NCBI GenBank assembly: GCA_015179025.1
Contig: WHUX01000160.1
Span: 61,608-125,607 of the forward strand
Origin: Terfezia claveryi
Taxonomy: Eukaryota; Ascomycota; Pezizomycetes; Pezizales; Pezizaceae
Direction: 5' to 3'
DNA: 64,000 nt
Shown: positions 44,480 to 56,031 of the stretch, piece by piece
Position numbering within the stretch: the stretch's first letter is position 1
How the letters are laid out: each line of letters starts with the position of its first letter
Program-made: the position numbers and the translations under genes
The notes under the pieces: model-generated
Told to the model about the DNA's origin: nothing
The model's database searches: none
The model's input: the letters and a program-made list of their open reading frames with translations, nothing else

Positions 44480-45745
44480 TTATTCGTCTATGTCAAGATC
44501 ATTCTCGGTCTGCTCATCATCAGAGGTTTAGTATTCATCGTCTTGTACATCAAAGATGGAGTTAGCCTTGAATGGGTAATGAGTATAGAGAGACGTAAAA
44601 CTTACCAAGGGAGTGGTCTTCATCCTCTTCAGCATGAGCCAGGCACCACATGCCGTTGGGAATGCGTTGCCGTGCAAGCTGAGTTGCTTGTTGGCCTGGA
44701 GAAGTTCTTAGGTGAGCTCAGCTTTAAAGGCCGAGGTATCACCAATGTTGAGGGGTTGGTCTGATTCCAGACATCCCTTGAGTTATGCAGCTGCCAATCG
44801 TGTACCTATATCTGCCTTCATGGCAGCTAAGAGGAGCGTACGTACTTTCCTGGAGTATGCATTCCAGGTGGCTAGAAAGCATTTGTATGTTGCTATACAC
44901 GTCAAAACGTAACCTTGTTACGTTGGATTAGAAGTACTTACAAATGGATGTATCGTATTTGAAATCCCCAGTTATGGGTGGTTTCACATACACCCCTGTG
45001 GTCCATGACTTTAGGCAAGGACGCATCGCAGAGGTGACAAGGCAAATGAACACTTCGTTGATAGAATCAAAGAAGGTTTCATCGAAATTCCTGTGCATCT
45101 TGACTGAGGCAAAATACTTGCAGAAAATGACGTCCGTTATTTCGCTTGCTCGGAAATGCCTTTGGTGGGTCTGTATGAGTTAGACATGTGAGACTTCCGA
45201 CGCTGTGAGGAACCTTTACCTCTCGGCCATCAGCTCGGCAAATCAACCGATCCTTTAGTAACAGGTATTTCACTTGCTTAGCAATCTCATGTTGTGGTAG
45301 CTTGGACAACCCAAAGACCTCGATAATGTTATGTTTACATTCGTAAACAAGATGAGAGCGAGTTCGTGAATGTATGCTGCGGAGCTGTACGAGTTTAGAT
45401 TAACATCCGACCTCACAGATAGGGAATATTACATACATGCATGTTTGCGATTTTGACACGTTCCAGTTCTTGGCCAGTGTCCTCTTGCGCCTTAATCCAG
45501 CTTACAGACAACAGTTGCTGGATCTCCTCTGCATTCAGCATAAGATTTGCAAACAAAGTGTAGCAATGCACATGCGAGGCCGCTCGAGTCGTGAGTTCCT
45601 TGTATTGCTCTGGTATAGTGAAGAATGAGCGTGATCTCGGCCCGACGCGAGACGGCTTCTTGGCCATACGGTCAGGCCCATCCTCCTAATGTGTATTATG
45701 GTCTTCTGAGTCCAAGCTGAACCTATCACTTGGCGCATTACTCAT
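44480..45745 (-). pseudogene. Five-exon accessory gene, DUF6532-like (tentative)
   Basis: Start ATG at 45,745 (MSNAPSDRFSLDSEDHN). Exons: 45,745-45,437, 45,384-45,220, 45,170-44,942, 44,892-44,606 and 44,509-44,480 (ending TENDLDIDE). The introns of 52, 49, 49 and 96 nt all begin GT and end AG, and every phase agrees across the joins. Exon 2 has SHLVYECKHNIIEVFGLSK, then LLLKDRLICRADGRE. Exon 3 has ITDVIFCKYFASVK and FFDSINEVFICLVTSAM...LKSWTTGVYV. Exon 4 has LATWNAYSRKVRTLLLAAM. This order resembles the fungal DUF6532 domain, from memory of the family and unproven. Three in-frame stops (one in exon 1, two in exon 4) suggest recent inactivation. It lies inside the transposon, between its left arm and another minus-strand gene. 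Confidence 0.6.
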
Positions 45746-46768
45746 ACTAGATGCGGTGTGAGTATGCAGCCGCCCTCTGCCAGTAGAGAGCGGTGGTGGG
45801 AGGACTATGTACATCATGGTCAGCCAGACTGATTCTGATTTAGTTGTGGGGTGGTACTCACTCGCACCCTGGAACTCGGTATGAGGGCAGCACTATAGTC
45901 AATGTGCACTTTTCTTGTAGGGCGTGCGGCATCCGACATGGCATGTCATTTGGAGAGTTGTATGTGAGGAGGCTGCAGTACAGTCTCCTTAACTTCCTCC
46001 CCTTGGTCCCCCTCAGTAACAGTTTGTCGTCTTTTAACCCCTTGAGAACTTGGGCATCGTGACATTATGCAAGGTAGATGTGGGGAACAGGGATAGGCCT
46101 ATAATTGATGATTAACTTCCTTAATTTCGTGCTCAATAGTACCTGCTGCACTTCGGATTTGTGGATGTAAGGGATGAGGATGTTAACAGGAGGCCATAAA
46201 GAGTGGACATGGGGGATGAGGAAGTTCACAAGAGGTGATAAAGAGTGGACGTGAGGAGTTGGGAATTTGGGCTAACCCAGCACACTAGAGATCAATGGGT
46301 GATATGCTACATCGAGTGTCTTCTATCTGCCTTTAATGCCAATCCTATCTAGATAACCAGTATTTTAAAAAAAACTATCTAGATAAACAAACACCCGACT
46401 CAACCAGACTAACACCGACTAACCCTAAAAGCACTGAGACTAATCACAAGAAAACCCGACTAACCATAAACGAACTCGACTAACAATAAAAAAAACCAAC
46501 TAAAAACAAAACAACTAACCCTGAAATAAAACCCCTAAAATACAACCCGAATAATACCCAACATCCAAAGTCATATAATGATCCTCACTACCTCCGTTTC
46601 CCCCTACTGCCTCTGTTGCCTCAGTTACTACTGACCACCTGCAGCAGGCGGCTGATTTGCGTTCAGAGGGTTTGGGGAGGTGGGATGGTGAGGTTGGGGA
46701 GTGCGGGTGGGGTGGAGCTTAGGCATTTATCGTTCCCAATAGTATTGGGCTGCGTTCAACCCGCGAAC
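45746..46768. other. Spacer between the two minus-strand genes
   Basis: No gene recognised. A stretch around 46,360-46,560 is A/C-rich with repeated 'cgactaac'-like text, and GA-rich direct repeats ('gataaagagtggac') occur at about 46,195-46,250. It may hold the promoter of the 44,480-45,745 gene. Confidence 0.4.
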
Positions 46769-47900
46769 TTAGCTCACCATCCGTCGAATGCCCAAGAGTC
46801 GGTTCAATCGAGTAGCCCGACGCCCTATGGCTACCACCTGACGTGCCTTGACAAGTTGAGGACTAGAGGTAATTTTTGGCCGTTTGAGGCATCGAATGTA
46901 GCAGTAACCCTCATCATCAGAATCGATGATGCCTGCATTTGGGAAGAGGCACTTGTGCTCCTTCTTAATATTGTTCAGGGTTTCCTGCTGGCGGGCCACT
47001 CTTCCACGGAGTTCATACTTGCGTTGTTCGAAAGCATGGTCTTTTGTAGGCATCCGACGCCGACGGACCCCAGCGACATTGCGTACATTCGCATCAGAAT
47101 CTTTGGCAAAATCTTCCTATTCGTTCCGGGAGATAAACTTCTCAAGGTTGAAGTAAGGATCGGCTCGGGGGGGGTATTGGCTCTTGGGGTACAGAATGGA
47201 GTAATACCATTAGGCGTACTGGGTCACTTTTAGACATTCAGAAAAATGCCTTCACCTCTGCGTCAGAACGGAGACCGGTATAGTCGGCAGGAAAGCTGAG
47301 GTTAGGTGGGTTCGGGTCTCTGAGTGCGCCCAATATTTCTCAAACCTTTCGATCTGCAGGAACATGAGCTTTGACCATATCCCAAATCCCGTCTAGAGTC
47401 ATTGTCTGAATAACCCCTAATCTCCTCCTATCCCGTTCATCCCAGATCCACCCGTTGATATCCCTATGCCCTCCTATCTCAGGATCACATACCCAGAATG
47501 CTACTGCTGTCCCTACAGCTTCGTCGGCGTCGGAGATGTCATCTTCTTCGTCGGTGTTCTCATGATCATGTGTCCTCTTTCGAGCACATTTGATAGCCAG
47601 GTTTTTTGATATCTCAGAATGTTTCTTCAGGCAATCTTGTAGTAGTGCCTCCAGTGCCTTTTTGTGGGACTCGGACCCACCGGCCAGTCCATTCCTCATG
47701 GAACTCCTAAATCCAGTTAGGCTGCGAGCAGCAATGATAAGAGCATCTTTCTCATTTTGGCTTGCTGAGGCCCAACTTTAGATTGAATGTTGGGCACAAT
47801 AGTCCTTGACAGCATTGCGCCATGATATGTAGTCGGCATCTCGAGTGTCCTACCCCAAGTCGGTCTTCGAGTTCTGAATTAGGTCCTTCGGAGTAACCAT
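46769..47900 (-). pseudogene. Unrecognised second accessory gene of the Plavaka-type element
   Basis: Start ATG at 47,900 (MVTPKDLIQNSKTDLG), stop at 46,769. The first part (47,900-47,240) is one frame with stops near 47,850, 47,780 and 47,338. It contains DADYISWRNAVKDYCAQ, a Lys-rich stretch, an acidic NTDEEDDISDADEA patch and INGWIWDERDRRRLGV. A 1-nt frame change near 47,230 leads to DPYFNLEKFISRNE, then an Arg/Lys-rich helix (VRRRRMPTKDHAFEQRKYEL) and a Tyr/Cys-containing end. About 375 residues. No family recognised. By analogy with CACTA elements, a DNA-binding accessory protein is possible, but this is inference only. Confidence 0.5.
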
Positions 47901-48400
47901 TTGGGTTGAATATGGGTCATGTTAGTCTAGTTTGGTTAGTCAGGTTGTCCTCCTCGTGCGTCGGGTGTGAGTTTGGGTAAATAGAGGATTACCTTATACG
48001 AAATGTGCCTAAATAAGATCTTGGTGTTGCGTTCAATGCAAAGGTGGCTGTTGTTTAAGTGGATATGGTACGTAGATTAGGAATGATAATTCACTATGAC
48101 TCGATGGGGTACATCGAGTCTTTTATATACTACATGGGCAAAGGCCTTCGTTTGAGCTTTGAAATCATGACCATTTAAGGTCAAACTTCAAAACAGATAG
48201 TAAGTAATGCATGTGCTAGGTCATGTCTGAACCTGACGGCACTAGCCCACTCCAGGACAAGCTTGGTCTACAAGCATACTAGGGTAGTATGTACAATACG
48301 GTAATATGCACACGGGAACAACCTCAAGTTTGCTTCGAATATTAATAAATTCCGAGATTACTATACTAATGTTGTACATATAGCTTTATTGTTACTTATT
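47901..48400. promoter_or_regulatory. Divergent intergenic region
   Basis: Lies between the minus-strand accessory gene and the plus-strand transposase, so it should contain both promoters. The repeated 'gggttgaatatgggt' / 'ttggttagtcaggttg' text mirrors the 'cgactaac'-rich spacer near 46.4 kb in inverse orientation. No defined element found. Confidence 0.35.
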
Positions 48401-48408
48401 TTGCATAA

Positions 48409-48499
48409 TGAGTTATGGTGTAGTGGTTAGGGATCGAGTTGACATTGAGTTTATCTAGGTGACTAGCAAGACACGGGTTCGATTCTTCTTCAGTTTTTT
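48409..48499 (+). ncRNA. tRNA-like pol III promoter sequence
   Basis: An A-box-like tggtgtagtgg (48,416-48,426) and a B-box ggttcgattc (48,476-48,485) stand 50 nt apart and are followed by a run of six T (48,494-48,499), the usual pol III terminator. The acceptor and T arms do not pair well, so a functional tRNA is unlikely. A tRNA pseudogene or a SINE head is possible. Confidence 0.35.
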
Positions 48500-48683
48500 A
48501 CTTTTTAATTTTTATTGGTTCGCCAAGGAACTCATAATTAGACAGTCATCTGACTGCACCAGGGAAACCCCCGACGAGCTTAGCAGAACACTTAAACAAC
48601 ATTACTTCGCAAAATCACTTCAAACTTTGCTTTTTACCCACTCACCAATTGCGAAACTACCATACAGATACCCAACTTCCAAA

Positions 48684-51600
48684 ATGAACAGCAACAAAAC
48701 CCATTGTCCCTAGTGCAATAGTATGTATGCTTCTTGGGGAGCATATGCTAATCACATCGAGAACAAACATCCAGACAAACATGAAACATTCACCCCTCGT
48801 GCGCGTCGGCAAAACGATGTTCTGCAGCATGCAGAGGCCTACATAGAACAATCAGGCCCCGTATTGACCCACGAAGGTGAAGCTTCTCCTCGAGGCATTT
48901 CAGGTATTGATCATGCTGACGCTAGATGGTGAAGGTTCTGGTGGAAGGATTTCAGATAATGATGAGGATGAGGATGACTTTGGTCAAGATATTGATGGGG
49001 ATGACCTTGGCCAAATACAACAACTCTACGGAGATCTCCAGCACATAAAACATGACGATATTGATGATCCGGCAAATGACTCGGACGCAGAACCAATTCA
49101 GGAATCCACCAATTCCCCCCCCTACGCCAAAGCATATAAAACTGACCAGATTCAGCAGTTGCCAGCTGGATATCAAGCAGGCCAACCACTCCGAGATTTT
49201 CCATTCTCGGCGCAACAATCACCGGGATACAATCATCTTCATCCTTTCTATAATGCCTATAATTTCAAGCTGGCCCGGTTTTTTACTTTCAGCAAGGTGC
49301 CCCTAACTAAGATTGATGATTTTTTTCGGGAGAACATCTTGCCAGGGTCACCCGCCGACCCCCCGACGTCTGGTGTCTCCTTTAAATCGGGGCACACATT
49401 TACCAGACAAACCGACAAAATGGTTACCGATCCTGGGTAGGCAACAGGATCGGTTCAATATGCTGAGCATCCCAAGCCGATTTCTCCTATCGCAACATAA
49501 TAGATTGTATCAAATATCTATTGCGGCAGTGAGCCTTTTTGAAATATATGCTCTGGGAACCGGTAAAGTTGTTCAACTCAGATAATGAGAGAATATATTC
49601 CGAGCTGAATACAGGATCATGGTGGTGGGATCAACAGGTATGCACCCTAATTAAATTACTCTACTATGGCTGCTTGCTTACGTCTTCCAGAAGCAAGTTC
49701 CCGTTGGGTATACGGTAGTCCCGGTCCTTTTGGCATCGGATCAAACCCATTTCACCAACTTCTCTGGGGACAAGAAGTTATGGCTGCTATATATGAGTAT
49801 TGGGTATATCAAATCCACCATTCGCAATAAACCGACCATGAATACGTGGATTCCTATTGCCCTACTTCCAATCCCCCTGAAACGCCTTAATAGAATTCCC
49901 GGGCACCCTGTCGAGGCTCAGGAATTGGACGCCCTCCAGGTTTCGCATGGGATCCTGAGTTCCATACTCAGTCCCCTGGCTGACGCAAGAATTCAGCAAG
50001 GGACTGAGATGGTATGTTGTGATGAAAAGGTACGCAACTGCATGCCTAGGCTATCTGCCTGATTGGCAGACCACATGGAGAATGTCATGATCCATGGCAT
50101 TCTTTCCAACAGATGCCCAGTCTGCATTGCCCCTCCCAAAGAATTTGGGGATCTTTCAGACACACTATACGATACACGGCAACACTCCCAGTATGCCACT
50201 GCATACTACAAATCCAACCTGCACGTGCTTGAATCCGACAGTGTTAAGAGAATCAACAATGCCCTTTGGCATCTCTCCAACCTTGAACCTCATACTCTTT
50301 TTCGCGGGGATACCTTGCACACACTTCTCCTGGAGATGCTTACCCACCTAATGAAGTGGATCCAGGAATTCCTGGATCATGTCGGATGTCTTACGGTGTT
50401 CGATCACATATGGTCTCGATTACCACCCTTCTCGGAGTTTACTAGGCCAAACAAAGCGTACTGTTCCGTCACCCAATGGCAGGGTAAGGAAATGCGCAAT
50501 CTACTACGGGTACTTCTGGCAGTGTTCACAGCTGCACTCACTAGGAGATCAGACGTCCCTGCAATTGAAACCCGACATAGAGCATCTTGCCACAAGGCAA
50601 TACTCTGTATTCGGTATTTAACGGACTTCATTCTCATTGCACAATACAAGGTGTATACTCCGGGAACAATCCAATCAATGAGGGATTACCTCAAGGACTT
50701 TCATAAGCACAAAGAGGTGTTCCTCCGATTTCGTGCAACAAAGTCTACTAAGGCTGCAGCAAAGGGAGCATCGAAGGACCTCTGCGCAGAACATCACCGA
50801 CTACTGGTGTCGGATGAATTACGTCCCGCTACACCCTCTAAAAGATGCAAAGTCCAACAAAAGTTGGAACTAGAGACTAAGAAATTGGTGAACGAGACCC
50901 TTACCAGTAGTGCATACTACAACTTTCCAAAGATGAATTTAATATCGCATTTCGTGGAACAAATAGCCAAATACGGATCTCTCCCGCAATATTCAACAGA
51001 GATCTGTGAGGCTTCACATAAGCCTCTCAAAGATGCATACCGTCGTAGTAACCACATCAATGCATTGCCACAAATCCTTAGGTCTTACACGCGGGCACAC
51101 CATTTCGCTATGCGGGATAGAAATCTTGAACAATGGATCTCTGATCTTCCCCACATGCCCGACGAAATAAGGAGCATTATTCGTCCGACGCGCAAGGGTT
51201 TACATCTCTCTAGTGATGCTGCTCCTGAGCTGACCAGACGTAAATTGCAAGGACCGATAACTACAACAGATATATATAATCTGGAAAGATTGGAGAAACT
51301 CTACCAGCTACAGGATGTCAGAGCACTAACAATGACCTATCTTGCACACAATCATTACGCCCAGTCCTCCAACCCCGAAACCGACATCACACGTCTACAG
51401 GACACCCCGTAGGAGGCATTTCATACTCTCCAAGTTGCGGTTCCAACATTCAATGGTGATGGACACATGCTACACCATGTACGATGCACCGGAGGTAAGT
51501 TATTCCGCAACCAAGATGAAAGGCATGACTGGGTGTTTATCCGACGTCGCAAGTCAGCACAGGAGAAGGTCCCTGGTGGACTTGATGGCAGGGTTCCTGC

Positions 51601-51870
51601 CAAACTAAATGCTTTGTTCAAAGTGCGAGACATGGTAGCCAAAGATACATACCGCCTTGCTCATGTTTCACTAATGACAATAGTGGGATCATCGACACCC
51701 GATGGCTTATAGGGCATGGTGTACATCGGATTGCCGTCGAAGAATCATGTGATAAGAATTGCGGACATAGAGGGCATGGCTCACCTAGTCCCGATCCATG
51801 ATAGGGAGCTTTATATTATTAACAACCACATTGATCTACATACGTGGAATGATATTCATGATAGTTACTA
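48684..51870 (+). pseudogene. Plavaka-type transposase with N-terminal C2H2 finger
   Basis: Catalyses movement of the element. Start ATG 48,684 with a C2H2 finger (CP.CNSMYASW...H....H, CX2CX12HX4H), although TAG 48,711 interrupts it. An acidic stretch follows (SDNDEDEDDFGQDIDGDD). The conserved Plavaka block then runs EPVKLFNSDNERIYSELNTG-SWWWDQQ, a 53-nt intron (49,638-49,690), VPVLLASDQTHFTNFSGDKK, ALLPIPLKRL, and CPVCIAPPKEFGDL (about 50,117). A long helical region and a C-terminus ending HDSY at 51,870 complete it. A 43-nt intron at 48,861-48,903 would fix an early frame change. A further unexplained frame change lies near 49,400-49,440. Stops include TGA 50,060 (Trp expected), TAG 51,410 and TAG about 51,709. 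Roughly 900-1,000 residues, normal for the family. Confidence 0.85.
49638..49690 (+). other. Intron in the Plavaka transposase
   Basis: Begins GTATGC and ends TTCCAG, 53 nt. It joins WWWDQQ to KQVPVGYTVV, the expected contiguous order in the family, while the reading frame changes across it. Confidence 0.8.
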
Positions 51871-52069
51871 GATTACATATAGCTAGCAGAACAATAAATG
51901 AACATATAGCTAGCAGATCAATAAAAGAATTTGAATAGAATATATATGGAGTATTCCGCAGTCCAAGGGTTTGAGGATGTATACATATGATCATCTAGGA
52001 AGTTACAGAGTCAGTACACTCATTAAATTGCATGCAAGTAATTTATGCTAGACAGCACTGAAATTACAA

Positions 52070-52315
52070 ATGGCGTCAGGTTTGTCATGTGAGGCAGCGG
52101 GTACGCTGCTGGCGTCCGGATTGTGTTGCGAGGTAGCGGGAGCGCTGCTGGCGTCCGGATTGTGTCGCGAGGCAGCGGGTGCGCTGCTGGCATCCTAATT
52201 GTGTTGCAACGCAGCCAGGCGTCCAGACGCACAGGACGCACAGGATGCACTCGCCCGACCTCTCGTGTCCGGACGCTGGGCCGTGTGTCCAGACACCACT
52301 TTTTTCTTGCTAATG
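52070..52315. repeat. Right terminal arm of the Plavaka-type element
   Basis: Three tandem units of about 52 bp ('ggcagcgggtgcgctgctgg' type, 52,090-52,195), then ggacgcaca repeats, a GTGTCCGGACGC segment and the T-rich end CTTGCTAATG. About 85 bp match the right end at 37,765-37,852. Confidence 0.8.
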
Positions 52316-52317
52316 TA

Positions 52318-52940
52318 AAAAAGACTGGTTCTGTTTTAGACTACCTAACGGAGGTAGATAGGCTTAACAATTATACCAAATTATCTGAGATGCAAGTCAT
52401 TAATATTATTATCTCCAACCTTCCCCATGACCTGCGCAAATCAATAGCCCATTACGAAAACCTCCGCACCTTTCCTCACCAATAGAGACAAAAACTCATT
52501 GAAATGGATATCATCAATACTGAGTTCTAGAGTCGTAGCCACCATACTGCTCCATCTCAACCAGCATCAAAGAAACGAATATTTGATGATCGAGTACAGT
52601 TTCCAGGAAGAAACTCTACTACAACTACTACTGGCTCATCAAGAACAGAATGCCTTCTAAGTTTCATTTTTAATAAATGACAAAAAGAAGGGAGATGCAC
52701 TAACTATGAAAGAAGCACTCATAAATATTACGAGTACTGAAGCCAAAGAACTACTAAAACTCCACCTCTATTTAATGCCTCTACCACTCGTACTACTAGT
52801 CAGGCACTAGTACCCGCCAATAAGAAAGTACAAACAGATAAGGGACAATTAAGGATTACAGAGCTGGGTTCTGAAGAAGAAGAACAGTTGGGAAACAAGT
52901 AAGGAATACATCACCTACCATTGGACGTACTTCTAGACAC
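52318..52940 (+). pseudogene. G3 gag, part 2
   Basis: Resumes gag with KKTGSVLDYLTEVDRLNNY, typical of the second half of the gypsy capsid domain. Near 52,695-52,740 there is a zinc-knuckle vestige, CTNYERSTHKYYEY, in which two Cys have become Tyr (TGT to TAT). Several TAG/TAA/TGA codons. Confidence 0.8.
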
Positions 52941-52949
52941 TCTCCTCTT

Positions 52950-55900
52950 TTGATGGTCCGAATTTTTATTGCTAGAGAAGAAATTGAAGCAATGGTAGAC
53001 TGTGGAGCTAGTGTTCTAGTCGTTGGGAAAAGATTGGCAATTAAGTTGGGAATTTGGAAAAGAGCCAGGGAAGTTAAGGTTAGACAGAGAGATGGATCTC
53101 GAATTTCTAGAGGAAAATATATAGTTAATACTAGGTTTGATATGTTGGATTCCTCTTCTCATTTCTTAGGTAAGTTCAAGATAGATGCTGAAGTTTTGGA
53201 TATTGGGAGGAAGGATGTTATTTTGTAGTTATCTTGGTTAACGGAGAATAGATTTTCGGTGGATACTCTGGACAGGTGCCTGAGACAGGTTTCTACAGGT
53301 TTGATTATTCCGTGTTCTGTTAGATGGATTCCTACTGTTTCTGTTCTTGAAGTTGAAGAGCTACTAGAGGATGGCGAGATTGTACTTATTATTGATGCAA
53401 GGGAACGATATTCTCGTTACGCACATTGCTTTACCGCAGAACAGGCAGCTAGACTCCCTGAACACAAGCCATGGGACCACGAAATCCTCCTCCAAGACCC
53501 AACTACAAAGATACCATTCGGAGCTATCTATAAGACCATATAGGAGAAAGATAAAGCTCTTCAGAAGTACCTTGATGAGAACCTTCCCACTACCAAAGTT
53601 CGATACTCACGCTCCTCCGCCAGTACTACTATCTTATTTGTTCGAAAGAATGACAGGTTTTTAAGGCTGTGTGTCGATTACCAAGCCCTTAACTATTTTA
53701 TAGTACCAAACAAATACCCACTCTCTCTTATCTTTGAGTTGCTCGATAGAACTCGTGGAGGTAAATGGTTCATATCATTGGACCTCAAAAATGGGTATAA
53801 CCTCATCAAGATTGCACCAGGAGATGAATGGAAGACAGCATTCAGGACAAAAAAGGGATTATTCGAATATACCGTGATACCATTCAGGTTGACCAATGCC
53901 CCCGCTATATTTCAAGAGATGATGGATATGATCTTTAAGGATATAGAATAATGTATCTAGTACTTGGACGACATACTTATCTATGGAGATGAGATAGAGG
54001 AAGAACATCAACAAATAGTTGACAAAGTTCTTCAGCAGTGCATCCAACATGGGTTAGCTGTTAATCTTATGAAGTCTAAGTTCCATGTCCAGGAGACCTT
54101 ATTCCTCGGTCATATTATCAATGGTCAACATGTCCAAATAGATCCCTCCAAGCTTGAAACCATATCCAAGTGGTCTATTCCTACCAAGAAGAAAGAGGTT
54201 CAAGCATTCTTAGGCTTCGCTAATTATTACTGTTAATTTATTGCCAACTATAGTGCAAAGGCACGCCCCTTAATCGACTTGACAAAGGATGTTCTTTTTA
54301 GTTAGGGACACCAACAACAGCAAGCCTTTAATGACCTCCGAGAATGATTCCTCACTGCTCCCATCCTCACACAATTTGATAGACAACTCGAGACAATCAT
54401 AGAGACTGATGCTAGTAACTAATCTATTGCTAGTAATCTCTCTCAATACTATATTGTCAATGGAGGAAAGCAGCTTCACCCTATTGAATACCATGCCAAA
54501 ACCCTCTCCGCAGCTCAATGCAACTGGCCTATCCATGATAAAGAGTTGTTTGTAATCGTAGATTGCTTCTGGAAATGGCAAGATTGGTTGGTTGGCATTC
54601 CAGTGAACATCTATACAGACTACTAAGAGTTACAATATTTCAACACTAAACAGAAGCTCAACTCCCGTCAATCTACCTGGTACCTCTGCATGTCCAAGTT
54701 CATCTACAATATTTACTACAAACCCGGTTCAAAGATAGGTAAGCCTGATGGCCTATCTAGATGTTCAGGGGAAGAGAAATCTAGTATGGATGCTAGATTT
54801 TTCGAAGATGAACAACTAATGGTATTTGGGGAAGAGGATGAAAAGAAAGCCGAAAATGTTGAAGTGGAAGGAATAGATATAGCTGGATTGCAAAAGAAGG
54901 ATGGACTATGGGTGGTACCTTCCGAGTTTAAGTTGGAAGTGCTAAGACAGCACTATGATAGTCAAGTGGCAGGACATTGGGGAAGATATTGTACTTAAGA
55001 GCTAGTGTCAAGGAACTTTACATGGAATAAGTGGCAGCAAGATATAGCGAACTATGTGGTAGGATGTACTAAGTGTCAGAAAGCAAAGGCAGATAGGCAT
55101 AGCAGGCAAATGAAGTTGGTACCAATGCTAACTGGAGAACTACCATTTGAGGAAATAGCTATGGACTTTGTTGGTGAGCTATCAGAGTCAGAAGGCTTCA
55201 ATGCAATACACGTTATTACAGACCGGTTTACGAAAGTACAACACTATATTCTGGCAAAGACTACATGGACAGCATCCGATATTGCTGATACCTATATTAA
55301 CAAGATATGGAGAGTCTATAGCCTTCTCCGACATATCACCTCTGACCATGGTCCACAATTCACCTCTAGATTCCTCAAGGAGCTTAACCAGAAGCTCAAT
55401 ATATCTCTCCGCCTCTCTACTGCCTATCATACTCAGACCGATAGACTTGCAGAACGAGCAGTCCAAACACTTAAGCAGTACCTCCATATCTATTGTCACG
55501 AAAGGCAAGCTCATTGGAAATGATGGCTACCCTTAGCTGAGTTTGCCTATAATACTACCGCCCACTCTACCCATAAGTACTCCCCTTACCAAAGTTTGTA
55601 TGGCTTTGACCCTCACACTATTCACATTTCAGATGACTATGAATTTTCCTCTCCCGCTGCAGAAGAATGGCTAGACCGAATGACAACTGTGCACAATTAA
55701 ATTCACGATACTCTCTAGCAAATCAACTACAAAAGAAGTGCTATACACCTCGAGAAGGCATGCAGGTTTGCTATTGACAACTGGGTATTGGTTGATTGCC
55801 GGAACCTACAAATATGAGCTAGGAACAACCGTTCTCTTACCAGCAAGTGGATAGGGCTCTACAAGGTCATTGAAGCTATTGGTTCACATGCATACAAGCT

Positions 55901-56031
55901 CGAAGTTCTATAAGGCACACGATGGTATAATGTTGTCCATGTTACCCTCCTAAAGCCATTCAGACAATGAGACGAGCCACAAGATATGGACGAAGATGAA
56001 TTGGATATCTTCAAAGTCGAATCCATTGTGG
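52950..56031 (+). pseudogene. G3 pol: protease, RT, RNase H, integrase, start of chromodomain
   Basis: One frame for over 3 kb with about sixteen nonsense codons and no frameshift. Protease: EAMVDCGASVLVVGKRL (about 53,000). [42 protein letters not shown] (YLDD 53,961-53,972), [12 protein letters not shown]. RNase H: TDASN, YHAKTLSAAQCNWPIHDKEL. Integrase: HYDSQVAGHWG...CTKCQKAK finger, then AMDFVGEL, TSDHGPQFTSRF and the Glu region DRLAERAVQTL, so all DDE residues are kept. YNVVHVTLLKPF precedes the chromodomain, which is cut after FKVESIVV by the G1 LTR at 56,032. The element's 3' LTR is therefore not adjacent and must lie beyond the nested G1. Confidence 0.9.

Larger units (their letters stand above)
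43778..52315. mobile_element. Plavaka-type DNA transposon with three genes
   Basis: 8,538 bp inserted in G3 gag. Ends TATCAGCAAGAAA and (reverse complement) CATTAGCAAGAAA are flanked by TA (43,776-43,777 and 52,316-52,317). Deleting the element plus one TA rejoins gag in frame between Gly-Leu and Lys-Lys-Thr-Gly-Ser. Inside are GC-rich sub-terminal arms, two minus-strand genes and a plus-strand Plavaka transposase, diverging around a 0.8-kb spacer. The ends are shared with the fold-back elements at 33.9, 39.6 and 7.0 kb. Confidence 0.88.
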
